In this document: positions 25,140 to 35,540 of the stretch, in pieces
Numbering within the stretch: position 1 is the stretch's first letter
Layout of the letters: every line of letters starts with the position of its first letter
Assembly (NCBI GenBank): GCA_963693285.1
Contig: OY848928.1
Location: 5,299,827 to 5,363,826, forward strand
DNA length: 64,000 nt
DNA from: Xestospongia muta
Lineage: Eukaryota > Porifera > Demospongiae > Haplosclerida > Petrosiidae
Direction of reading: 5' to 3'
Translations under genes and position numbers: made by a program
The notes under the pieces: model-generated
What the model was told of the DNA's origin: nothing
What the model saw: the letters and a program-made list of their open reading frames with translations, nothing else
The model's database searches: none

Positions 25140-27284
25140 ATGAGCACACCATCTCCGAGAAAAACTGATCAAACAAGGCAACCCGGCTTAGAAAGACCTG
25201 ACCTGAGTACTACAGAATATAATGAGTCTCGAGTAAAAGAAACCACGTCTACAAAGCCACCTAAACGAAAACAGAGCACCCAAACAAAGAAGGTAGTGGG
25301 TGGAGCTTCAAGTACTGCTGGCTCTGGAGCTGTTGGTAAACTAGCCAAAGATGAGAAGAAAAAGCAGAAGGCTGAACGAAGAGTATGTCAGCAAAACTAT
25401 ATTAATAGTCTTTGGTTTATTAAGCAATATCTGCACTTGTTTATTACAGGCTCAAAAGAAAATTGAAACTGGTAAAACTGGTCTAACTGGTGGTAAAACT
25501 AGTTCAACTAGTGCTACCGGTGTGGCACAAAGTGGAGGAGGAGAGGATCCTAGTAAGAAAGACATAGGAAAAGGTCCCAGTGAGCAGACAAAGAGTTTAG
25601 CTAAGGCTCAAAGATCAGCTAGGGATAAAGTAATAACAGTCATATTAACTAAGGTTCTATCTCTCTTCTCATCATAGAGTTTATCCACTACTGAAGATGG
25701 ACGACAGGTCCAGCTATTCTCTCATCTTCATCAATATGATAGATCTAACTCTCTAACTAAAACACTGACGTAAACAGATTCATCCCAAACAGCAATCTAT
25801 AATTTTGTTTGTTTTTCTATTTATCCATTTAGTCCTGGTACAATTCATCCAGCAATTGTCAGATTGGCTGTTCTTTATTCACAGGGTGTTATATGTGGTT
25901 CTAATGCTAGATGTATTGCTATGTTAGGTGTCTTTAAAAAAGTAATCATATAATAGTCGCTATGGTGATTGTTAATGAATATTAATTAGGTGATACAAGA
26001 CTATACTACGCCTCAACAGAAAGAATTGTCACGTGACTTAGAGATGTCACTAAAGCCTTATATCAAGTAAATATTTGTCCGGTGGTTTATACATATGTTT
26101 ACCTGTCTATTCATACTAGTTTCCTCAAATCCAGTCGTCCATTATCAGTCAGCATGGGTAATGCTATAAAATGGCTCAAGTTCACTATCACCAAAATACC
26201 ACCAGATACACCAGAAAAAGAGGTCGATTTTAGTGATGACCTTTGACTTCTTGACTTTCATTCATCAGAATAGGCTAAAGATCATCTTTGCAGAGAAATT
26301 GATGACTATATTCGTGAGAAGGTGACTCTGGCTGATGAGGCAATCTCTGCTTCATGTCGTAGAGGAATCATTAAAAATGGCGATGTCATATTGGTTTATG
26401 CACAGTGAGTATTTTACGACATTGCTAACGTCTAGAACTAGTAGCTAACATATGATTTGTTATAGTTCATCAATTGTTCTCAAATCTCTCATTGATGCTC
26501 ATAAAGATGGATTAAAATTCAAGGTTATAGTAGTTGATTCCAGGCCTAAACTAGAAGGTACCAGTCATTAAAAATGTAAATTGTTACTAAACTCTATCTC
26601 TTAGGTCAACATATGTTACAATGTTTAGTGGGTGCTGGTATTCCATGTTCCTATGTCTATATAAATGCTGTCTCTTATATTATGAAGGAAGTAAGTAGTT
26701 GTAATGTGAATCAATTGATGACAATGTATATATTGTAGGTCTCCAAGGTCATTTTAGGTGCTCATACATTGTTGGCTAATGGCTATATAATGTCTCGTGT
26801 TGGCAGTGCTATGATATCATTGGTAGCTAAATCGTACAATGTTCCTGTATTGGTATGTTGTGAAACGTACAAATTCTCTGAGAAAGTACAAACGGATGCA
26901 TTTGTCACTAATGAATTAGGTCAGTTTCATGAGGTATTTAGAAATCTCATGTACTGTTCCTTTTTCTATTCTAAATTATACACCCATTCTCAATTTTTCA
27001 GTTCCATGTTAGTCTCAATCTTTTTGATTTTATTTCTAAACTTGATCCTTGAGTTAAAATCAAGCCTGCTTTCTACATTAGGTGACCCAAATGACCTTGT
27101 ATCAATTAATCGTCGTCATGGCAACTTCCTCTCTGGTTGGAAAGACATACCATCACTTGGACTTCTCAATCTTTCATATGATGTAACATCACCTGACCTG
27201 GTTGCTATGGTGATAACAGAAGTTGGGAATATTCCATGTACATCTGTGCCAGTGATATTAAGACTCTCACAAATGAATGTATAA
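25140..27284 (+). CDS. EIF2B4: Translation initiation factor eIF2B, delta subunit
   Basis: Regulatory subunit of the guanine-nucleotide exchange factor for eIF2. Exons: 25140-25382, 25450-25629, 25678-25769, 25833-25941, 25990-26066, 26120-26222, 26274-26404, 26466-26557, 26605-26690, 26739-26919, 27082-27284; about 498 residues with consistent phases. The first 150 residues are a low-complexity Lys/Ser/Thr/Gly arm, as in other animals. The rest is the IF-2B alpha/beta/delta domain: [105 protein letters not shown] and the closing [20 protein letters not shown]. Only intron 10 (about 160 bp) is longer than usual. Confidence 0.96.
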
Positions 27285-27768
27285 ATTAATATTTTTATTT
27301 AATATGACATTATTCTAATACCAGGAAATCATCCTTATGACATTGTTCTAATTTTAGAACAAATGGTCTATATTTAGGTATTATGTCATAGATAAATAAA
27401 GTGTAAATAATACCAACCCAAATCACTTTCAGTTTCGTTATGCAGAGGATATAAAGAAAGTCTGAAGCAAACAGTTTTCAGACCCTAAATCAACTTTTGA
27501 AACTGAAGATGCAGATCAAGACCTTCAATGGTGAAATTGTTACATTCTCTTATAAGTGTGGCAGGAAGTACATACATCATTATGTGTTAAATTGATCCCC
27601 ATACTAACCTAACTATACACGGTAAAGTATCCACTTCTTGCTGTATCTATAGGTGCTACCAAATTGCTAGTAATAGCATTAAACAATTTTAATAGTACTC
27701 AATAATCAGAACAGATTATGTTAATGCATATTATTTTACATTTTAATGTATATATCCGGCATGCCTTT
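27285..27768. other. Left border of the propeller-gene array
   Basis: Spacer after EIF2B4. From about 27555 it is a copy of the intergenic block of the array (GGTGCTACCAAATTGCTAGT, AATAATCAGAACAGATTATG) that recurs at about 29165-29340 and 32250-32450. The array's left edge is therefore near 27555. Nothing else is seen in 27285-27550. Confidence 0.7.
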
Positions 27769-28860
27769 TTAGTAAAGATAGACTTTGTCGCCAGTAAAGT
27801 CTGTAATCCACAGTGTTCCATCAGGAGCAATAGAAGCATCACCAGCACCTTTAAAACCCTTGATAACTTTGATTCGTTTGCCATTCTTATCACAGATATA
27901 GACTTCACCTGGACTGCTACGATCACATACATACATGTTATCATCACTGTCCACAAAAAGACCTTCAGCCAAATTCACACCTTGTATTTTTAATTCTGAT
28001 AGCACTTTTCCTGCAGATTTATCAATTATAAAGACCCTTCCGGTTTTAAAAAGATTTACACGTATGTTATTATCAGAATCAAACTGAATACCACGAGGGA
28101 ATACTGCTACCCCAGTGATCACATGAGCTTTGCTACCATCTGGGTTATATACGTGTATTTTCCCAGTACCATGTTGTGAGACATAAAAGTTGCCATCAGA
28201 ATCTATGGCAATTCCGACAGGTTTAGCTACACTAATTTTGTCTCCAATCAAATCTCCGTCAGTTGTATGTTCATAAATTTTCTTTCCCGGGTGACTTACA
28301 ACATATACTCGATCACCTTTCCCACACACTCCAATTAGACCACCAGTAGGAGGCTTGAATTTCTTTTGAAAGTTACCATCCTTGTCAAATATATGAACAT
28401 AGCCATCTTGATTTCCTGTGATAAACACTTTTTCATCATCTGTGATATGTATGTACAATGGCCCATTAATGCCAGTTATTGTTTTTTTTGAATCTCCAAT
28501 ACTGGCTGGATCTCGAGTGCGAGTAACATTCTTATCACCAGTACCACCTCCAGACCTACTTATATTTTTCACTTCTTTGATGAGATCATCAATCTTCTCA
28601 GCCAGAGACTTAATCAAAGAGAACAGTTGCAGACTCACATACACACCACTACCAACAGCTAAAGCAATCAATGAAATTGTGACAAAATATTTTAACCATG
28701 TCAGAATGAAGCCACCTGCGCATGCTGTATCATCATTACATTGTTCATCAATCTTCTGAGCCAAACTGTTAACTTCTGAGATTATTTCCTTACAACAGTC
28801 TTCATTACCTGATACCATGTAATTGGATAATATGATCATTAAAATTACTGCAGTAGACAT
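27769..28860 (-). CDS. Array gene 1: membrane protein with six-bladed NHL-like propeller
   Basis: Single-exon gene of 363 residues. A signal peptide (MSTAVILMIILSNYMVSG) is followed by a short NEDCCKEI...KIDEQC segment, a transmembrane helix at about 56-80 (FVTISLIALAVGSGVYVSLQ), a coiled stretch (IKSLAEKIDDLIKEVKNIS) and a joint, TRDPASIGDSKKTI. Residues about 128-363 form six propeller blades, each of the form ..G(I/V).(V/I)D.DGN.YV......KI.V...DG, typical of NHL repeats. It has no linker repeats (a single GGGTGDKN), unlike arrays 2-4. With a cleaved signal the propeller would be cytosolic; with an uncleaved hairpin it would be outside, and this cannot be settled here. I do not know a named orthologue; function unknown. 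Confidence 0.85.
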   Translation of the reverse strand: MSTAVILMIILSNYMVSGNEDCCKEIISEVNSLAQKIDEQCNDDTACAGGFILTWLKYFVTISLIALAVGSGVYVSLQLFSLIKSLAEKIDDLIKEVKNISRSGGGTGDKNVTRTRDPASIGDSKKTITGINGPLYIHITDDEKVFITGNQDGYVHIFDKDGNFQKKFKPPTGGLIGVCGKGDRVYVVSHPGKKIYEHTTDGDLIGDKISVAKPVGIAIDSDGNFYVSQHGTGKIHVYNPDGSKAHVITGVAVFPRGIQFDSDNNIRVNLFKTGRVFIIDKSAGKVLSELKIQGVNLAEGLFVDSDDNMYVCDRSSPGEVYICDKNGKRIKVIKGFKGAGDASIAPDGTLWITDFTGDKVYLY

Positions 28861-29070
28861 CTTCGTTGATTCAGTAAGAATAAAGAAAAATAGATTATGA
28901 TCTGAACAAATGCAGTGGAGGTCTTGTATAACTTTATACGATTGTCAATTACCTGCATGATCTGATTATTCAGATTGCATACGGAAATTCAAAAGGGCAT
29001 GGTATTTCCATATGCCACCATGTGTGTGATGTAGGATATATAATACAGCACTGTAGGTCTCATTCCTTAC
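28861..29070 (-). promoter_or_regulatory. Upstream module of array gene 1
   Basis: Block conserved ahead of genes 1-4: a leader rich in GAATAAAGAAAAA-type words next to the ATG, and about 170-200 bp upstream the sense-strand sequence AGACCTACAGTGCTGTATTA followed by TATATCC. The TATA-like word and the palindromic ACAGTGCTGT core make this the likely core promoter. Role inferred from position and conservation. Confidence 0.6.
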
Positions 29071-29494
29071 TATAACACTACTTTATTACTGTTGTCACTT
29101 TGTTTTCCTCACTAACACTAACACATGCAATCTTCCTGGATATAATGAGGATGTTATGTTCTGTGAAGGTACATACATCATTATTTGTTAAACTGATCCT
29201 CATCCCAACCCAATTAAACACATCTGTATCTATAGGTGCTACCAAATTGCTAGTAATAGCATCAAAATTGTTAACAATTTTAATAGTACTAATAATCAGA
29301 ACAGATTATCTTAATACATATTATTTTAAAGTATAATGTACATATCCACCATTATATCCACTTTGTTAATGGCATTTTTATTACTATAATTTTGTCATTT
29401 TAGATGTAATCTTTCTGGATATAATGAACATGTTATCTTCTATGGAGATACAATTATCTCTCACAACTAGCAAATAACAAATAAATTTAACAAC

Positions 29495-29625
29495 TGAGAT
29501 ATAGCTAATAAATATCTAATAACTAGCCTTAACTAATATCTAATAACTAGCCTTAATTAATATCTAATAACTAGTCTTAATTAATATCTAATAACTAGCA
29601 AATAATTAATAACTAGGAAATACTG
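29495..29625. repeat. AT-rich tandem repeat, first copy
   Basis: Four to five units of about 25 bp built on TTAATATCTAATAACTAG. The same repeat is present, longer, at 32585-32760, inside the duplicated intergenic block. Confidence 0.85.
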
Positions 29626-29857
29626 TATTAAACAAATCAGAGATAGTAGAGTCTATATTATTGCTTAAACTAGTAACAAACAAATACCAATTAAATGATA
29701 CAAAGGAACATTTTATTAGTATATAAGTTATGTACTTGTATTGAGATGTTTAGTTGTATTGTTTTCTGTTGGTTTTGTTCTAATTTAGTGGAATTTATAC
29801 ATCACTAGGTCTTATTAAAACTTGTTGTCAGAATATATGGCAATTCACTTTCTTTTA

Positions 29858-30115
29858 TGAGTTCATCAGTCATCTCAGTAAGATATTTAATCAAGGAGAG
29901 CAAGTTCAGCTATTGATACATACTACCACTGACAGCTGAGATAATAATAATAAGATAATACTTAATAAAAATGTGCTAAAAATCTTAAGTGATGCAAGAA
30001 TGAAATCATCAATGTTTGATTCAGACTTCAGCTATGAGCTAAGTTGCTGAGAACATTCTTTATTGCCAAATACCCTCAAAACTACTAATGCAATCATTAA
30101 AACTATTGTGATCTA
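29858..30115 (-). pseudogene. Relic of an array-gene N-terminus
   Basis: This stretch aligns with the region encoding linker, coil, transmembrane helix and signal peptide of array genes 1-3 (TTCATCAGTCATCTCAGTAA, GATATTTAATCAAGGAGAGC, AATGCAATCATTAAAACTAT against the functional TTCATCAATCTTCTCAGCCA, GACTTAATCAAAGAGAGCAG, AATATGATCATTAAAATTAC). Many indels break the frame and the propeller part is absent. It lies between array genes 1 and 2, about 290 bp after the stop of gene 2 in the gene's own direction. Confidence 0.75.
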
Positions 30116-30406
30116 CATCACCAGTTTTATTTAAAACGTATGTACTAAAGTAGCACAATGCTTCTCTAGTTTGTTTGTCAGTTCCTGTACTAAATACATA
30201 CACTTCATCTTCATTATTATCGGAGACATTGCTCTAAACTAATAAACATCTGTACTTACCACAGTGACTCAGTAAATCATTCTTTCTTTTACATTTGAAA
30301 AGTGGTCCAAATTTATGTACACTGTCTACTACTTTTATGATTAATAGTTAAGTAACATTTATACTAAAATTAATTATAAAGTGCAAATTATATCCTTCTG
30401 AAATTA

Positions 30407-31948
30407 TTAGTAAAGATAGACTTTGTTACCAGCAAAATCTGCAATCCACAATGTTCCATCAGGAGCAATAGAAGCATCACCAGCACCTTTAAAACCCTTG
30501 ATAACTTTGATTTGTTTGCCATTCTTATCACAGATATAGACTTCACCTGGACTGCTACGATCACATACATACATGTTATCATCACTGTCCACAAAAAGAC
30601 CCTCAGCCCAATTCACACCTTGTATTTTTAATTTAGATATCACTGTTCCAGACTTACTAACCACAAAAACTGTACCAGTGTAAAAGTCAGGTACACGTAT
30701 ATTACCATCAGAATCAAACTGGATCTTACGAGGATAAGTACCTATGCCAGACATCTCATAGGATTTGCTACCATCTGGGTTATGAACATGTATTTTACCA
30801 GTAGCTTGTTGAGAGACATAGAAAGTGCCATCAGAATCTACACCAACTCCAACTGGTTGAGTTACTCTAAGTTTGTCCTCAATTAATTCTCCATCAGTTG
30901 TATGTTCATAAATTTTACTACCTGAGAAGCTTGCAACATATACTCGATCACATTTCCCACACACTCCAATTAGACCTGCAGTAGGAGGCTTGAATTTCTT
31001 TTGAAAGTTACCGTCTTTATCAAATATGTGAACATGGCCATCTCCCCATCCTGTGATGAACACTTTTCCATCATCTGTTATGTATATGTTTACTGGTGCT
31101 GAGATACCAGTTATTGTTTTTTTGGAATCTCCAATACTGGCTGGATCTCGAGTATGAGGAGGTGGAGGAACATTCTTATCACCAGTACCACCTCCTGGTT
31201 GTTTGGTATCGTCAGTACCACCTCCTGGTTGTTTGGTATCGTCAGGACCACCTCCTGGCTGTTTGGTATCGTCAGCACCACTTCCTGGTTGCTTGGTATC
31301 GTCAGTACCACCTCCTGGTTGCTTGGTATCGTCAGTACCACCTCCTGGTTGCTTGGTATCGTCAGTACCACCTCCTGGTTGTTTGGTATCGTCAGGACCA
31401 CCTCCTGGCTGTTTGGTATCGTCAGCACCACTTCCTGGTTGCTTGGTATCGTCAGTACCACCTCCTGGTTGCTTGGTATCGTCAGTACCACCTCCTGGTT
31501 GCTTGGTATCGTCAGTACCACCTCCTGGTTGCTTGGTATCGTCAGTACCACCTCCTGGTTGTTTGGTATCGTCAGGACCACCTCCTGGCTGTTTGGTATC
31601 GTCAGTACCACTTCCTGGTTGTTTGGTATCTTCAGTACCACCTCCAGACCTACTTATATTTTTCACTTCTTTGATGAGTTCATCAATCTTCTCAGCCAGA
31701 GACTTAATCAAAGAGAGCAGTTGCAGACTCATATACACACCACTACCAACAGCTAAAGCAATCAATAAAATTGTACCAAAATATTTTAACCATGCCAGAA
31801 TGAAACCACCTGCTGTGTCATCTTGACATTGTTCATCAATCTTCTGAGCCAAACTGTTAACTTCTGAGATTATTTCCTTACAACAGTCTTCATTACCTGA
31901 TACCATGTAATTGGCTAATATGATCATTAAAATTACTGCAGTAGACAT
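30407..31948 (-). CDS. Array gene 2: propeller protein with 15-copy linker repeat
   Basis: Single-exon, 513 residues. Same order as array gene 1: signal peptide MSTAVILMIILANYMVSG, NEDCCKEI..QC segment, transmembrane helix (ILLIALAVGSGVYMSLQL), coil, then a linker made of 15 decapeptides of the type GGGTDDTKQP, the TRDPASIGDSKKTI joint and six NHL-like blades (for example GLFVDSDDNMYVCDRSSPG in blade 5). The propeller is almost identical to that of array gene 3. The linker is acidic, Gly/Pro-rich and likely extended, so copy-number change would alter the distance of the propeller from the membrane. Function unknown. Confidence 0.88.
   Translation of the reverse strand: MSTAVILMIILANYMVSGNEDCCKEIISEVNSLAQKIDEQCQDDTAGGFILAWLKYFGTILLIALAVGSGVYMSLQLLSLIKSLAEKIDELIKEVKNISRSGGGTEDTKQPGSGTDDTKQPGGGPDDTKQPGGGTDDTKQPGGGTDDTKQPGGGTDDTKQPGGGTDDTKQPGSGADDTKQPGGGPDDTKQPGGGTDDTKQPGGGTDDTKQPGGGTDDTKQPGSGADDTKQPGGGPDDTKQPGGGTDDTKQPGGGTGDKNVPPPPHTRDPASIGDSKKTITGISAPVNIYITDDGKVFITGWGDGHVHIFDKDGNFQKKFKPPTAGLIGVCGKCDRVYVASFSGSKIYEHTTDGELIEDKLRVTQPVGVGVDSDGTFYVSQQATGKIHVHNPDGSKSYEMSGIGTYPRKIQFDSDGNIRVPDFYTGTVFVVSKSGTVISKLKIQGVNWAEGLFVDSDDNMYVCDRSSPGEVYICDKNGKQIKVIKGFKGAGDASIAPDGTLWIADFAGNKVYLY
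31191..31640. repeat. 30-bp coding minisatellite (VNTR), 15 copies
   Basis: Fifteen in-frame 30-bp units encode the linker of array gene 2. Variant units (GSGADD, GGGPDD, GGGTDD) recur in the same order, giving a higher-order period of 150-180 bp. Because 30 is divisible by 3, several other frames stay open across it; those frames are not genes. Confidence 0.97.
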
Positions 31949-32150
31949 CTTCGTTGATTCAGTAAGAATAAAGAAAAACAGATTATGATCTGAACAAATG
32001 GAGTGGAGGTCTTGTATAACTTTATATGATTGTCAATTTCCTACTTGATCTGACCAATCAAATTGGATATAGAAAGTCAACAGGGTATGGTTTCTTTCCT
32101 TATGCCACCATGTTTGTGATGTAGGATATATAATACAGCACTGTAGGTCT
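31949..32150 (-). promoter_or_regulatory. Upstream module of array gene 2
   Basis: Near-identical copy of the module ahead of array gene 1, including AGACCTACAGTGCTGTATTA and the TATATATCC word at 32120-32150 (sense strand minus). Confidence 0.6.
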
Positions 32151-32584
32151 GTATCCTTATTATAACACTACTTTATTAATGATGTCAATTTGTTTTCCTC
32201 ACTAACACTAACACTAACACATGCAATCTTTCTGGATATAATGGAGATGTTATAGGTACATACATCATTATGTGTTAAACCGATCCTTACGAATATCCCA
32301 ACCTAATTAAACACATCTGTATCTATAGGTGCTACCAAATTGCTAGTAATAGCATCAAAATTGTTAACAATTTTAATAGTACTCAATAATCAGAACAGAT
32401 TATCTTAATACATATTATTTTAAAGTATAATATACATATCTACCACTATATCCACTTTGTTAATGGCATTTTTATTACTATAATTTTGTCATTTTTAGAT
32501 GTAATCTTTCTGGATATAATGAACATGTTATCTTCTATGGAGGTACAATTATCTCTCACAACTAGCAAATAACTAATAAATTTA

Positions 32585-32760
32585 ACAACTGAGATATAAC
32601 TAATAAATATCTGATAACTAGCCTTAACTAATATCTAATAACTAGCTTTAATTAATATCTAATAACTAGCTTTAATTAATATCTAATAACTAGCCTTAAT
32701 TAATATCTAATAACTAGTCTTAATTAATATCTAATAATTAGCAAATAATTAATAACTAGG
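32585..32760. repeat. AT-rich tandem repeat, expanded copy
   Basis: Six to seven units built on TTAATATCTAATAACTAG; two or more units longer than the copy at 29495-29625. Confidence 0.85.
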
Positions 32761-33008
32761 AAATACTGCATTAAACAAATCAGAGATAGTAGAGCCTATA
32801 TTATTGCTTAAACTAGTAACAAACAAATACCAATTAAACGATACAAAGGAACATTTTATTAGTATATAAGTTATGTACTTGTATATAACTTATATACTAA
32901 TGTTTAGTTGTATTGTTTTCTGTTGGTTTTGTTCTAATTTAGTGGAATTTATACATCACTAGGTCTTATTAAAACTTGTTGTCAGAATCTATGGCAATTC
33001 ACTTTCTT

Positions 33009-33265
33009 TTATGAGTTCATCAGTCATCTCAGTAAGATATTTAATCAAGGAGAGCAAGTTCAGCTATTGATACATACTACTACTGACAGCTGAGATAATA
33101 ATAATAAGATAATACTTAATAAAAATGTGCTAAAAATCTTTAGTGATGCAATAATCAAATCATTTTTGATTCAGACTTTTCAGCTATGAGCTAAGTTGCT
33201 GACAACAATTTTTATTACTAAATACCCTCAAAACTACTAATTCAATCATTAAAACTGTTGTGATC
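33009..33265 (-). pseudogene. Second relic of an array-gene N-terminus
   Basis: Duplicate of the relic at 29858-30115, carried in the duplicated intergenic block, with the same frame-breaking changes and a few of its own. No propeller part. Confidence 0.72.
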
Positions 33266-33558
33266 TACATCGCCAGTTTTATTTAAAACGTATGTACTAA
33301 AGTAGCATAATACTTCTCTAGTTTGTTTGTCAGTTCCTGTACTAAATACATACACTTCATCTTCATTATTATCGGAGACATTGCTCTAAACTAATAAACA
33401 TCTGTACTTACCACAGTGACTCAGTAAATCATTCTTGTTTTTACATTTCAAAAGTGGTCCACATTTATGTACACTGTCTACTACTTTTATGATTAATAGT
33501 TAAGTAACATTTATACTAAAATTAATTATAAAGTGTAAATTATATCCTTCTGAAATTA

Positions 33559-34740
33559 TTAGTAAAGATAGACTTTGTTACCAGCAAAATCTGCAATCCA
33601 CAATGTTCCATCAGGAGCAATAAAAGCATCACCAGCACCTTTAAAACCCTTGATAACTTTGATTTGTTTGCCATTCTTATCACAGATATAGACTTCACCT
33701 GGACTGCTACGATCACATACATACATGTTATCATCACTGTCCACAAAAAGACCCTCAGCCCAATTCACACCTTGTATTTTTAATTTAGATATCACTGTTC
33801 CAGACTTACTAACCACAAAAACTGTACCAGTGTAAAAGTCAGGTACACGTATATTACCATCAGAATCAAACTGGATCTTACGAGGATAAGTACCTATGCC
33901 AGACATCTCATAGGATTTGCTACCATCTGGGTTATGAACATGTATTTTTCCAGTGCCTTGTTGAGAGACATAGAAAGTGCCATCAGAATCTACACCAACT
34001 CCAACTGGTTGAGTCACTCTAAGTTTGTCCCCAATTAATTCTCCATCAGTTGTATGTTCATAAATTTTACTACCTGAGAAGCTTGCAACATATACTCGAT
34101 CACATTTCCCACACACTCCAATTAGACCTGCAGTAGGAGGCTTGAATTTCTTTTGAAAGTTACCGTCTTTATCAAATATGTGAACATGGCCATCTCCCCA
34201 TCCTGTGATGAACACTTTTCCATCATCTGTTATGTATATGTTTACTGGTGCTGAGATACCAGTTATTGTTTTCTTGGAATCTCCAATACTGGCTGGATCT
34301 CGAGTATGAGGAGGTGGAGGAACATTCTTATCATCAGTGCTGCCTCCTGGTTGTTTGGTATCACCAGTACCACCTCCTGGTTGTTTGGTATCGTCAGTAC
34401 CACCTTCTGGTTGTTTGGTATCATCAGTACCACCTCCAGACCTACTTAAATTTTTCACTTCTTTGATGAGTTCATCAATCTTCTCAGCCAGAGACTTAAT
34501 CAAAGAGACCAGTTGCAGACTCATATACACACCACCACCAAAAGCTAAAGCAATCAATAAAATTGTGCCAAAATATTTTAACCATGCCAGAATGAAACCA
34601 CCTGCTGTGTCATTCTGACATTGTTCATCAATCTTCTGAGCCAAACTGTTAACTTCTGAGATTACTTCCTTACAACAGTCTTCATTACCTGATACCATGT
34701 AATTGGCTAATATGATCATTAAAATTACTGCAGTAGACAT
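33559..34740 (-). CDS. Array gene 3: propeller protein with 3-copy linker repeat
   Basis: Single-exon, 393 residues, nearly identical to array gene 2 apart from the linker, which has only three DTKQP units plus a GGSTDDKN end. Signal peptide, NEDCCKEV..QC segment, transmembrane helix (ILLIALAFGGGVYMSLQL), coil, TRDPASIGDSKKTI joint and six blades ending NKVYLY are all intact. The very high identity of the propeller to gene 2 points to recent duplication or gene conversion. Function unknown. Confidence 0.88.
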   Translation of the reverse strand: MSTAVILMIILANYMVSGNEDCCKEVISEVNSLAQKIDEQCQNDTAGGFILAWLKYFGTILLIALAFGGGVYMSLQLVSLIKSLAEKIDELIKEVKNLSRSGGGTDDTKQPEGGTDDTKQPGGGTGDTKQPGGSTDDKNVPPPPHTRDPASIGDSKKTITGISAPVNIYITDDGKVFITGWGDGHVHIFDKDGNFQKKFKPPTAGLIGVCGKCDRVYVASFSGSKIYEHTTDGELIGDKLRVTQPVGVGVDSDGTFYVSQQGTGKIHVHNPDGSKSYEMSGIGTYPRKIQFDSDGNIRVPDFYTGTVFVVSKSGTVISKLKIQGVNWAEGLFVDSDDNMYVCDRSSPGEVYICDKNGKQIKVIKGFKGAGDAFIAPDGTLWIADFAGNKVYLY

Positions 34741-34940
34741 CTTCGTTGATTCAGTAAGAATAAAGAAAAACAGATTATGATCTGAACAAATGGAATAAAT
34801 GCCTTATATGTATGTTTGTCAATTTCCTACATGATTCTATCAATCAGATTGCATGTGGAAAGTCAACAAGGTATGTGTTTCTTTCCTCATGCCACCATGT
34901 GTGTGATGTAGGATATAAAATACAGCACTGTAGGTCTGTT
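34741..34940 (-). promoter_or_regulatory. Upstream module of array gene 3
   Basis: Copy of the array module; the palindromic core reads AGACCTACAGTGCTGTATTT in the sense direction near 34919-34938. Homologous DNA continues to about 35330 and is shared with 41170-41570 and 46490-46870. Confidence 0.6.
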
Positions 34941-34979
34941 TCCTTATTATAACACTACTTTATTAATGTTGTCACTTTG

Positions 34980-35473
34980 TTTTCCTCCAGTGTTAATTAT
35001 TCTTTGTTAACATGTGTATGTGACACTGTTGTTGTCATAGTGATGTGATCTTTCTGGATCTAGTAAACTTGTCACATCATAAAGAGTACATTAATTTCCT
35101 ATTATCACAAATTGTGTTACTAGTTTATGTTCTACAATCTATAGTGTTTGTATGTTATGACTAGTACATATTATGAAAAGCAGCACCTGATAACTTTTAT
35201 TTACAGATATAGAGATCATCATGCTTGTGTCTTCAATATTTATACACACCTCTATATATCAAGAGCTATTACCAAGGCAGTTAGAAGACCTCTCTGATTA
35301 TAACATTTAGAAAAAATACACCTTTTCAGATCTGCAGCTGAGTGGCATGGGAATTTTATGGAATAATCTTAACTCTATTTGTAATTATAACTAAAGAAAA
35401 AATAATAAAAGAGGTAATATATAGTTATTGCTCAAATTATACTCAATTATATGAGTTATTAAAGATAAACTTT
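34980..35473. repeat. Duplicated intergenic block ending in a dead array gene
   Basis: Shared with 41170-41570 and 46490-46995 (words ATCTTTCTGGATCTAGTAAA, ATATATCAAGAGCTATTACC). At about 35460-35473 it reaches AAAGATAAACTTTG, the sequence at the 3' end of array gene 6 (46984 onward), and is then cut by a mobile-element insertion. So a gene-6-like unit once stood here. Confidence 0.8.
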
Positions 35474-35540
35474 GAAAGGACATCTCAGACTTTATACTTG
35501 TCTGGACAGCCAATACTAAAAATCAATAAACAAAACCAAG

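Larger units (their letters stand above)
32160..33540. repeat. Duplicated intergenic block (second copy of 29100-30390)
   Basis: About 1.35 kb between array genes 2 and 3 repeats the block between genes 1 and 2 almost base for base, including the GGTGCTACCAAATTGCTAGT segment, the AT-rich tandem repeat and the N-terminal relic. Together with the gene this makes a segmental duplication unit of about 2.8-3.1 kb. Confidence 0.9.

Noticed and set aside
31191..31640. Resemblance of the regular 30-bp repeat to a CRISPR array
   Set aside because: Units are contiguous with no spacers, are in frame and encode a linker; the host is an animal.
31096..31826. Several long open frames opposite to and overlapping array gene 2
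   Set aside because: The 30-bp repeat is a multiple of three, so all frames stay open; only the minus frame has the signal, membrane helix and propeller.
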